From Desulfovibrio sp. (GTDB taxonomy: Bacteria > Desulfobacterota > Desulfovibrionia > Desulfovibrionales > Desulfovibrionaceae): a DNA stretch of 7,504 nucleotides. This document shows positions 1-7,000 of the stretch, piece after piece. The notes under the pieces are model-generated. The model searched no databases and was not told the DNA's origin. It was given only the letters and a program-made list of their open reading frames with translations. The stretch spans positions 1-7,504 of the forward strand of contig JAIRTI010000194.1 of the NCBI GenBank assembly GCA_031255035.1, given 5' to 3'. The position numbers and the translations under genes are program-made. Numbering within the stretch: the first letter of the stretch is position 1; each line of letters starts with the position of its first letter.

Positions 1-8
1 ACAACGAT

Positions 9-108
9 CAGCCACCCAATCGCCGGGTCCAGGGCCGGCCAGGCCCTGGCGGGTGTGGGCAGAGCCCACATGCGATCAAATTGGCTTCGACAAAATTTAG
101 AATTGCTG
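9..108. repeat. Left copy of a ~100-bp inverted repeat flanking the locus
   Basis: This segment is the reverse complement of 7240-7345. Three parts align. Bases 9-32 match 7322-7345 perfectly over 24 bases. Bases 54-96 match 7251-7293 perfectly over 43 bases. Bases 97-108 match 7240-7250 with one substitution and one indel. The middle part (33-53 here, 7294-7321 on the right) has diverged in sequence and length. Two palindromes lie inside: an 8-bp perfect stem at 29-36/42-49, and a 7-bp stem at 54-60/64-70 with loop AGA. Similarity may continue weakly to base 1, so the left boundary may lie outside the window. Whether this is a dispersed intergenic repeat or the end of a mobile unit cannot be decided here. 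No transposase gene is visible. Confidence 0.93.
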
Positions 109-285
109 CTTTCAAGCAAAAAAAATGGTCTTTTGTGTGGAAATCGGCTATGTCCAGAAAACGGTTCGGGCTTTCGCGGGCCTTTACGCCTGCCTCGCGC
201 CGTTCGAGCACCGAGAAGCTTCAGGGAATCTTTCCGGGCGGCCACAGACCGGCGGCGGCGGTGTTTTTTTCGCGTATGTTTCCGC

Positions 286-304
286 GAGCGCTTTACAAGC
301 GCTC
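286..304 (+). promoter_or_regulatory. Perfect 8-bp hairpin in the 5' leader
   Basis: GAGCGCTT (286-293) pairs perfectly with AAGCGCTC (297-304) across a three-base loop TAC. The stem ends 14 bases before the ribosome binding site of the first gene, inside the probable 5' untranslated region. No T-run follows, so it does not look like a terminator. It could stabilise the mRNA 5' end or serve as an operator half-site pair. The role is inferred, but the structure is directly visible. Confidence 0.5.
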
Positions 305-318
305 CGACATCTATTCAC

Positions 319-324
319 CGGAGG
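319..324 (+). promoter_or_regulatory. Ribosome binding site deciding the lipoprotein start
   Basis: CGGAGG lies five bases before the ATG at 330. It supports that start over the upstream in-frame starts from 81 onward, and the resulting protein begins directly with a lipoprotein signal peptide. Confidence 0.8.
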
Positions 325-329
325 ACGAA

Positions 330-1178
330 ATGACGGCTCCACGCTCCATGCCCATTCCGGGCGGATTGTCCCGCTTCCTGCTTGTGGCGCTTACGGCAGG
401 CGCCATGCTTGTCACGGGCTGCGCCAGCAAATACGGCACGCAGACCACACAGGTGAATCATTACCCCGACTGCTACGCGCCCATCAATGAATTGCGCCAA
501 AACGAATTTGTCGCTGAAAAATCGGCGGTCGGCGGAGCCGTTGCCGGGGCCGTTATCGGCGGCCTTATCGGCTACGCCGCCACGGGCAAAGCCTCCGGAG
601 CGGCCGTCGGCGCGGCGGCCGGCGGCATTGCCGGCGGCGCGGCCGGCGGCATATACGGCCAACATCAGAGAAATCAGAACGACTCGGCGCGTCTTGACGA
701 ATACAACGCTTCGCTGGACGGCAACATACGCGAAGTAAACAAGGCGACCGCCGCCGCCAAAGTGGCCCGCCAGTGCTATGAGCGCCAGTTCACCGTGGCC
801 GCCTCCGAATTCAAGGCCGGGCACATCACCCGCGAACAGTTCAACTCCCGTTACCTGGAAGTGACCCAGGGGCTGGAGGAAGCCGCCAACATCCTTGGCG
901 AAGCCAACCGGAACAGCGCCCAGGTCGCCGCCGATTACAACCGGGCCGTGGATCAGGAATCGTCACGGGTCAGGCAGTCGTCCACGCCGGCCCCCAAGGC
1001 GCAGAAAAAGTCCGCGCCCGTGGCTTCCGCTTCCGGCGGAGAGGCCAAACAGGTCGCCGACATGCGGCGGAAAAGCAACACCATGCAACAATCGGTCTCG
1101 GCCGGGCAGGAAGAAGAGCGCCTCCTTCGCGAGCGCCTGTCCTCCACCCACCAGCAGGCCCGAGACCTGATGAGCTGA
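330..1178 (+). CDS. Glycine-zipper lipoprotein with C-terminal coiled coil
   Basis: Predicted envelope lipoprotein of 282 residues. It starts with a signal peptide: R5 and R15, a hydrophobic stretch at 16-28, and lipobox V28-T29-G30 before lipidated C31. Residue +2 is Ala, not Asp, which in the general Lol sorting rule favours the outer membrane. A second Cys, C48, follows. Residues 67-110 form a long Gly/Ala zipper with many GxxxG steps, as in Gly-zipper/17-kDa-antigen-type proteins, where such stretches pack membrane helices or form pores. Residues from about 120 to 230 look helical and charged. A coiled-coil-like tail rich in Gln, Glu and Arg (about 242-280) closes the protein. The protease gene follows 22 bases later, so the two are probably co-transcribed. 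I do not recognise a named gene. The lipoprotein and zipper assignments are solid; involvement with the Srf proteins is inferred from position. Confidence 0.85.
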   Translation: MTAPRSMPIPGGLSRFLLVALTAGAMLVTGCASKYGTQTTQVNHYPDCYAPINELRQNEFVAEKSAVGGAVAGAVIGGLIGYAATGKASGAAVGAAAGGIAGGAAGGIYGQHQRNQNDSARLDEYNASLDGNIREVNKATAAAKVARQCYERQFTVAASEFKAGHITREQFNSRYLEVTQGLEEAANILGEANRNSAQVAADYNRAVDQESSRVRQSSTPAPKAQKKSAPVASASGGEAKQVADMRRKSNTMQQSVSAGQEEERLLRERLSSTHQQARDLMS

Positions 1179-1187
1179 CAGCGAGTT

Positions 1188-1192
1188 AAGGA
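1188..1192 (+). promoter_or_regulatory. Ribosome binding site of the protease gene
   Basis: AAGGA lies eight bases before the ATG at 1201, within the 22-base spacer after the lipoprotein stop codon. Confidence 0.75.
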
Positions 1193-1200
1193 CAGGCGCC

Positions 1201-2340
1201 ATGACACAAGCCCCCACTCCGCCCCCCACTCCACCCGGACACGACGGGAACACGGCACGGCAAGACGCCCCGTATGCCGGGACGGCGGCGGTTCCGGCGC
1301 CGATTTACACCCGCCCGCTTTTCTGGGCGGGACTTGGCGTCCTCGCCGGACTTGCAATCATGCTGATTCTCATGCGCGGCTGCCAGAGCGCTTCGGTGGC
1401 GGTTCAAGCGCCAGAGCCGGCGCCCGTGGACGTGAACGGGCTGCTGAACATGCAGCGGGCCCAGAACAAAGGACTCGAAGAAGAACTTGCCGAGCTGCAA
1501 GCCCTTCTGCGGGAAGACCCGTGCTCTCTGGCCGAAAAAATGGGGCCGCCCCTGGAAAAAGCTCCGGTGGCCCCGAGTTACGGCGCGCCCCAAACACGGG
1601 CGCCGGAAAGCGGCGCGCCCCAGGCCGAGGCCGCGCCGCCGCCGCCGTCGCGCAACGGAACCGCCCCGGCCCCCACCGCCGCGCCGCCGCCTTCCACCGT
1701 GGCCGAACTGATGGATCAGGCCACGGTCTTTGTGGTCTCCGCCTATGAGGATCAGGTGGGCATGGGCTCGGGCTTTTTCGTGGCCCCAGGCGTCATCGCC
1801 ACCAACAGGCACGTGGCCCAGGGGCCGGACGCCCAGGTACTTGTCGGCAATAAGGTTTTGGGCGGCATGCAGCCGGCGCGCATCGTCGCCTTCAGCCCGG
1901 ACAAGTCACGCGACTACGCCCTGCTTGCCGTGGACCCGGACCTCGCCGCCAAAGCCCCTGTCCTGCAAGTGGCCTCGGGCGCTTCGCGCACGGAACGGAT
2001 CAGCGCCTGGGGCTTTCCCGGCTATATCACGGCCATCGACCCCAAGCTGGCCGCCATGGCCCGGGGCGACGTCAAAGCCGTGCCGGAAGTCGTATACTCC
2101 GAAGGCGTCGTCAGCGTGGTGCTGGAAAGGACCCCCTCGGCCATCCTGCACACCGCCTCGCTTTCGCAGGGCAACAGCGGCGGCCCCCTGATCAACAGCC
2201 AGGGCGTTGTCGTCGGCATCAACACCTTTATCCGCCAGGCCGATCAATCTTACAGCCAGACCAACATCGCTCTGGTGGGCGGCGATTTGATCAAGTTTAT
2301 GCAGGAACACGGCGTCAACCCCGCGACGCCCGGCAAATAG
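1201..2340 (+). CDS. Membrane-anchored trypsin-like serine protease (S1C/Trypsin_2 type)
   Basis: Predicted serine endopeptidase of 379 residues. After a Pro-rich N-terminus there is one transmembrane helix (about 39-58) followed by C61. A short coiled coil (about 79-104) comes next, then C108 and an Ala/Pro-rich linker (about 112-165). A VAELM motif (167-171) leads into a trypsin-fold domain of about 200 residues. The catalytic triad is visible: H204 in TNRHVAQ, D238 in SRDYALLAV, and S326 in QGNSGGPLIN. The fold resembles the DegP/HtrA protease domain, but there is no PDZ domain; the protein ends soon after the barrel. No cleaved signal peptide is seen, so it is likely a signal-anchored inner-membrane protein with the protease domain in the periplasm. 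Charges around the helix (R38, R59) do not fix the topology alone. The substrate is unknown; neighbouring envelope proteins are candidates by context only. It lies between the lipoprotein and SrfA-like genes with short spacers, implying one operon. Confidence 0.9.
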   Translation: MTQAPTPPPTPPGHDGNTARQDAPYAGTAAVPAPIYTRPLFWAGLGVLAGLAIMLILMRGCQSASVAVQAPEPAPVDVNGLLNMQRAQNKGLEEELAELQALLREDPCSLAEKMGPPLEKAPVAPSYGAPQTRAPESGAPQAEAAPPPPSRNGTAPAPTAAPPPSTVAELMDQATVFVVSAYEDQVGMGSGFFVAPGVIATNRHVAQGPDAQVLVGNKVLGGMQPARIVAFSPDKSRDYALLAVDPDLAAKAPVLQVASGASRTERISAWGFPGYITAIDPKLAAMARGDVKAVPEVVYSEGVVSVVLERTPSAILHTASLSQGNSGGPLINSQGVVVGINTFIRQADQSYSQTNIALVGGDLIKFMQEHGVNPATPGK

Positions 2341-2358
2341 GCGCGACGCCCGGCAAAT
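2322..2358. repeat. 20-bp-period tandem duplication spanning the protease stop codon
   Basis: The 17 bases CGCGACGCCCGGCAAAT occur at 2322-2338 and again at 2342-2358. The first copy encodes the last residues of the protease and runs into its stop; the second lies in the spacer just before the next ribosome binding site. The period of 20 is not a multiple of three, so the second copy cannot extend the protein in frame. It looks like a replication-slippage duplication. Confidence 0.9.
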
Positions 2359-2360
2359 TT

Positions 2361-2368
2361 AGGAAGGA
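2361..2368 (+). promoter_or_regulatory. Ribosome binding site of the SrfA-like gene
   Basis: AGGAAGGA ends three bases before the ATG at 2372. The first AGGA (2361-2364) gives the more usual seven-base spacing. It is the best start signal for this frame and sits just after the tandem duplication. Confidence 0.7.
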
Positions 2369-2371
2369 CGC

Positions 2372-3865
2372 ATGGCAAGCACGCATATAGCCAATACCCC
2401 AAGAGGCACCTTCAACGCTTTGCGCTTTCAGGGCATTCTTGTCACGGACAGTTGGCCCCAACTCAGTTCGATGCTTGAGAATTCGCTCTCCCGCCGCCAC
2501 GCCCTGCTCCTGGCCGAACCGGTTCATGAGTCCTCGGGCTCAGCCACCGACTGGTATACTGAAGCCGAAGGCCGGGCCGTCCCCCTGGCCCTGCTGCCGC
2601 CGGAGCGGCAGAGGCCGGCCGTGGAGGCCTTCAAGAGTCTGGCCAAAGACATCGAGACCCTTGCCGACGAGTTGAAAAACGACCCCGGCGCCACCCGGAA
2701 CATCAGGGGCAACATCCTGTCTCTGGCCCTGCGCTACCCGGCGGCCGACCAGTTGTACATGGTCGGCGACCAGCCCGTGATGACCTGCTGGGGCTTCGAG
2801 GCCGGCAGCATTGGCGCCCAACCGGAAGAACTGGTGCGCCTGGGCGGGGCCGCCCCCCTGATGAGCCCGCCGCCCCCGGCCGACCCGGCCCCGGCCCCCT
2901 TGCCCCCGGACGAGGGCCAGGGCGCGGCCCCGGCAGCCGCAGCCGCTCCCGTGGCCGCGCCGCCGCTCCCTCCGGCCGCCGTCGCGGCGCGCCCGGCGTC
3001 CGAATGGGCCTGGCTGCGGTCAGTCGGCTGTTTTTTGTCAGGATTGTTACTCCTTGTCGCGCTTTTCTATCTGGTCAGCATGCTGTTGAGCCCGGCGTCC
3101 ATGCCGGCCGGCTGCTCCACTCCGCCCCGTCCCGCCGGGTGCGCGCCATCGGCGGCGGTTCCGCCGGCCGCCTCGCCGCAAGGCCGGGCCGATCCGGGCC
3201 TGGTCAGCGCCCTGACAGCGGAACAGGAAAAAGAGCGCTCCTTGCGGCGTCAATTGGACGATCTGCGCGCCCAGCTTTCCGCCAGGGCGGCGCAATGCGT
3301 GCCGCCGAAAGCGGAAACGCCGCCACAGCCCGAGCCGCCGGCGGAAGTGCCCGAGGAACCTGTCGAGCCGCCCTCACTGGCCGACCTGATGCCGACCACG
3401 CCCGAACCGCCCAAGGAAGAGCCGGAACCCCCCAAGGAACAGCCCAAGCCCAAGGAACAGCCAAAGCCCAAGGAACAGCCCAAAGGCGAGGATTTGAAAA
3501 TCCCCGAAAACGCCAAGAAGAACAACGATATGGGGTTTCTGGAGGGCTGCTGGACATCGGAAACCGACCTCTCCAGCACCTCCGGCGACCAGGTGACCGT
3601 GCAGTATTGCTTTGACGCCAACGGCCGGGGCACCCGCGTCATCAAAGAGCACAGGAGCGGCGCGCGCTGCTCCGGCGCGGTCCGGGCCAAGTTCGACTCG
3701 GCCGGGCGGCTGAACTTCAGCGCCGATTCCGCCACGTGCAACAAGGGCAAAGGTTACGTGCCGCACAAGGTGCGGTGCGCTTCGGGCAGCGGCGGCAAGG
3801 CCAATTGCCGGGGGCAGGAACAAGGCAGACGCAGCACCTGGGACGCGCGTTTCAGGCGCGGTTGA
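2372..3865 (+). CDS. srfA: SrfA-family single-pass membrane protein
   Basis: A 497-residue protein of the SrfA family, named after the Salmonella SsrB-regulated factor; biochemical role unknown. The N-terminal domain (about 1-155) has the pattern I associate with SrfA: a DWY motif followed by charged helices, a LALRYP segment, then an LYMVGDQPVMTCWGF-like stretch. An Ala/Pro linker (about 160-209) leads to a transmembrane helix (about 217-239) preceded by R216, so the N-domain is probably cytoplasmic. Outside the membrane come a Cys-containing Pro segment, a coiled coil (about 278-304, QEKERSLRRQLDDL), C309, a SLADLM motif (335-340) and a Lys/Pro/Glu/Gln repeat (355-371). A compact C-terminal domain (about 387-497) has six Cys (393, 413, 433, 456, 469, 479), which suits disulfides in the periplasm. 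It lies 31 bases after the protease gene and 230 bases before srfB. The family call rests on remembered motif similarity and on the adjacent srfB. Confidence 0.78.
   Translation: MASTHIANTPRGTFNALRFQGILVTDSWPQLSSMLENSLSRRHALLLAEPVHESSGSATDWYTEAEGRAVPLALLPPERQRPAVEAFKSLAKDIETLADELKNDPGATRNIRGNILSLALRYPAADQLYMVGDQPVMTCWGFEAGSIGAQPEELVRLGGAAPLMSPPPPADPAPAPLPPDEGQGAAPAAAAAPVAAPPLPPAAVAARPASEWAWLRSVGCFLSGLLLLVALFYLVSMLLSPASMPAGCSTPPRPAGCAPSAAVPPAASPQGRADPGLVSALTAEQEKERSLRRQLDDLRAQLSARAAQCVPPKAETPPQPEPPAEVPEEPVEPPSLADLMPTTPEPPKEEPEPPKEQPKPKEQPKPKEQPKGEDLKIPENAKKNNDMGFLEGCWTSETDLSSTSGDQVTVQYCFDANGRGTRVIKEHRSGARCSGAVRAKFDSAGRLNFSADSATCNKGKGYVPHKVRCASGSGGKANCRGQEQGRRSTWDARFRRG
3434..3487 (+). repeat. 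Three 18-nt in-frame repeats coding KEQPKP units
   Basis: Three near-identical 18-base units (3434-3451, 3452-3469, 3470-3487), each beginning AAGGAACAGCC, encode KEQPKP, KEQPKP and KEQPKG. They form a charged, proline-rich spacer between the coiled coil and the six-Cys domain of the SrfA-like protein. Such units readily change copy number, so linker length may vary between strains. Confidence 0.9.
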
Positions 3866-3901
3866 GGTCCGCCCGCGCCCGCTTCGCGCCGGAAGCCGTC
3901 A

Positions 3902-3984
3902 GAGCATTTCACACATGAAACGCTCGGCAGGGATTTGTCCGCAAATCCTTGCCGCGCAACAGGAGCAGGCGGGCTTTGCCCGCC
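3902..3984. repeat. Three consecutive hairpins in the srfA-srfB spacer
   Basis: The 230-base gap between the SrfA-like gene and srfB has no credible gene but holds three palindromes in a row. The first (3902-3911 with 3916-3925) has 10-base arms with one A-C mismatch and loop CACA. The second (3925-3937 with 3942-3954) is a 13-bp stem with one G-U wobble and loop TCCG, which fits the UNCG tetraloop pattern. The third (3968-3974 with 3978-3984) is a perfect 7-bp stem with loop TTT. None is followed by a T-run, so they are not ordinary terminators. The cluster looks like a REP/BIME-type intergenic element or an mRNA-processing or attenuation region. The bases after it (3985-4079) show no clear promoter. 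Confidence 0.75.
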
Positions 3985-4079
3985 GCAAGCAAACTGTTTC
4001 AGGCGTTAATCGCCATAAAGTCGAGTAGCGGGCGCGACAATACAGAAAGCGCGTCTTTTGCAGGAAAGGCGCCCCTAAC

Positions 4080-4085
4080 AGGTGG
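4080..4085 (+). promoter_or_regulatory. Ribosome binding site deciding the srfB start
   Basis: AGGTGG lies ten bases before the ATG at 4096. It favours this start over a TTG at 3949, which falls inside a hairpin and would add 49 unrelated residues. It also beats the second ATG at 4102, which is spaced too far away. Confidence 0.65.
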
Positions 4086-4095
4086 ACAACGACCT

Positions 4096-7000
4096 ATGGA
4101 AATGCCCAGATATACCTTTCCCGTCACGCTGATTCCCGGCGGCTGCCCCCAGTTTTTGGACTTCAGCATCGATCTCGACGCCCTTGATCAAAAAGCCGTC
4201 CGCTTTTCCCGCTCGTTTCTTGAAGAACGCCGTCCGGGCAGCCAGGGCGAAGGCCGGGAGAATTTCGTCCTGCACAGCATTGAGGAAAACGACAGAGGCC
4301 TTTGGGTGAAACGCGTGGACGGCACGCCCTCGGCGCCGTCCAGCTATGAAATCGACTCCCGCAAGTGCCTGGACGCCTATATTGATCAATGGGCGCCCCT
4401 GCCCTATTTGCGCATTCGCGATATGCGCCGCCCCAACGGCGACCCGATGTTCGAGGCCGGGCCATCCAACTGGGCCCGCTGCCGGCTGGTGCGGCCGGCG
4501 GACGGCGCCCGCGCCTTGCGCATTATCCTCGCTTTTGACACCAGCGTCGAAGAGCCGCCAGCGCCAAAAACGGACGGGAGCGGCGATCAGTACTTCGCCC
4601 TGTCTCCCAACGACGTGGCCGCCAACGCGGTGTTCGGTCTGGCCTGGCACGTTCGCGACAACACATGGTTTCTGAACGCCCCCTGGGTCGACCGCTGGAT
4701 ATTCTCCCTGCGTGAAAGCCGGCTGGCCGCCTCGCGCAGGCGTCCCGACGAGTCCTGTTTCGTCATGGAGCATCTGGCCGAATATCTGACCTTTCTTGAG
4801 CTGCTGTCCGTCATTCTGCCCGGGGCGCGCGTGCGGGTCATCAACCCCGACCGCGACATTCCCGTCGATGTCGACCTGATCCTGGATATCGGCAACTCGC
4901 GCACCACGGGCATCCTGGTGGAAACGCCCCCCCAGCACAGCACCAACCTGAACAACAGCTACCTGATGCAGATCCGGGATATCAGCCGGCCGGAACATAT
5001 CTACACCGAGCCTTTTGCCACGCGCATAGAGTTTGCCGAGGCCTCGTTCGGCGACGAGGCCTATTCCAAGCTCTCCGGCCGGCGCACGCCCGCCTTCCCG
5101 TGGGCGTCGGCGGTGCGCATGGGCCCGGAAGCGGCCCGCCTGGCCACCCGCGCCAAAAGCGCCGAAGGCACGACCGGCATGTCCAGCCCCAAGCGCTACC
5201 TGTGGGACGAGCGCATCTGGAAACCCACCTGGCGCTTCAACACGGGCGGCGACTACGAACCCATGGTCACCAGAGGCAGTTTCGCCAAACAGATCAACCA
5301 CATGGGCACGCCGCTGTCCTGCTTCGACGACCCGAGGATAGCCCGGCACCCGCTGTACCGCAATCAGGAGCGGGAAATCGCCTTTGAGTCGCAGTTCACG
5401 CGCAGTTCCATCATGATGTTTCTGCTGGGCGAAGTGATCATGCAGACCCTTGTCACCATCAACTCCCCGGCGCAGCGGGGCAGGCGCGAGTTGTCCGATC
5501 TGCCGAGGCGCCTCAGGCGCGTCGTCTTTACCGTGCCCTCGGGCATGCCCATCGCCGAGCAGCGCATCTACCGGCGCTGGGTAAGCTTTGCCGTGCGCAC
5601 CGTCTGGCAGGCCCTGGGCTGGAACGACTGGTACGCGCCGCCCCACGCGCGCGGCCCCCAGGGGCGGCGCGACTACCGCCAGAGCCCGGAAACGCGGTGC
5701 AGTTGGGATGAGGCCAGTTGCACGCAGATTGTCTACATCTATAACGAGATCATCCACAAATACCACGGCGACGCCCATCTTTTTTTCCGTCTGGCCGGGA
5801 AAAAACGCGAAGCGTACAGCGCCCGCCCCACCTTGCGGGTAGCCAGTATCGATGTGGGCGGGGGCACGACGGATCTGAGCATCACCACCTATTCGCTGGA
5901 TAACGACGAAAGCTCGACCGCGCGCGTCCGGCCGCATCTGAACATGCGCGACGGCTTCAACGTGGCCGGCGACGACATCCTGCGCAATGTGATCGCCGAC
6001 TGCCTGCTGACGGCCATCGCCAAGGCAGCGGCCGAACAGGGCGTGGTCAACACCCGCCTCTTGCTGGGCGAATGCTTCGGCCGGGACGTGCTCGACAACT
6101 CGCAGGAAAATCGCGGCCTGCGTTCGCAGTTCACGCGCCAGATCGCCTCCCCGGTCGGCCTGGCCCTGCTGGCCGCCTATGAGAAATGCGACCCTCTGCG
6201 CTCGCCTCCGGCCACCTTCACCTTGCGCGATTTTTTCTCTTTTCCCCTCAGCGTCAGGGATATCTGGACGGACGACGACGGCGGGGCTGGCGTCTCGCTC
6301 CCCTTTGCCAAGGCCCCGGCCCCGTCCCGCGCGGTCATTGAATACGTGGAAAAAGCGGTGCGCCGGGCCGCGCCCGGCAGCGCGTTTTCTCTCATGGACG
6401 TGCCCGTGACCATGACGCCGGGGGTTGTGGAAAAGGCCGTAAGCTCGGTCATCCAGCGCATTCTGGCGGACCTGTGCGAAGTGATTCGTCTGTACGATTG
6501 CGACGTCCTGCTTCTGTCGGGCCGGCCCAGCAAGCTGCACGGCGTTATCGCCGCTGCCGTAGCCAGACAGCCGGTGCCGGTGGATCGCATCATCCCCCTG
6601 TGCGAGTATCGCGTGGGCCGCTGGTATCCCTTTGTGGATCACCTGGGCATGATTACCGACCCCAAGACCACCGTCTCCATGGGGGCCATTCTCTGCGCTC
6701 TGGCCCAGGGGCATCTTGAGGGCTTTTCCTTTGATGCCGGGGCGCTCGCCCTGACCTCGACGGCGCGCTTCATCGGCGAGATGGACACCACCGGCCGCCT
6801 TGCCGACAGCAAGGTCTGGTTTGAGGCGGATGTGGAAAGCGGCCTCGAACAGGACATGGAAAAGGATGTCCTGTTCACGGGGCCGTTGTCCGTTGGCTTC
6901 CGGCAGTTCCCTGTCGAGCGCTGGCCCACCACGCGTTTCTACCTCCTGGACTTCGCCAGCGAAGAGGACCGCCGCCTGGCCCTCGGCAAACTCCCCTACA

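Larger units (their letters stand above)
109..329 (+). promoter_or_regulatory. Non-coding leader upstream of the lipoprotein gene
   Basis: The 221 bases between the left repeat and the first gene carry no convincing coding sequence. The lipoprotein reading frame stays open upstream to 81, but that extension has no start with a good ribosome binding site. It would also place about 80 residues in front of an obvious signal peptide. The early part (113-137) is A/T-rich against a GC-rich background, including a run of A at 118-125, so a promoter is likely somewhere here. I could not find a -35/-10 pair with acceptable spacing. A run of seven T at 264-270 follows GC-rich sequence but has no good stem before it. 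A strong hairpin at 286-304 is listed separately. Confidence 0.35.

Noticed and set aside
81..103. Possible promoter with TTGGCT (81-86) and TAGAAT (98-103)
   Set aside because: The spacer is only 11 bases, too short for a sigma-70 promoter.
8..211. Minus-strand 67-codon frame in the left repeat, sharing a FVEANLIACGLCP-like stretch with a frame in the right repeat
   Set aside because: The shared peptide follows simply from the inverted repeat. The copies differ by an indel at 97-98 and diverge right after the shared stretch, and no start signal is seen.
241..270. T-run at 264-270 as an intrinsic terminator of an upstream gene
   Set aside because: The GC-rich bases before it do not form a clear stem next to the T-run.
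81..329. In-frame upstream extension of the lipoprotein gene
   Set aside because: It would bury the signal peptide behind about 80 residues and begins inside the inverted repeat. The ATG at 330 has a clear ribosome binding site.
3991..4019. Possible promoter ahead of srfB with CATAAA at 4014-4019
   Set aside because: No acceptable -35 element lies 16-18 bases upstream, and the -10 match is poor.
3949..4095. TTG start at 3949 adding 49 residues to SrfB
   Set aside because: The TTG lies in a hairpin arm without a ribosome binding site. The family-like sequence begins only after the ATG at 4096.
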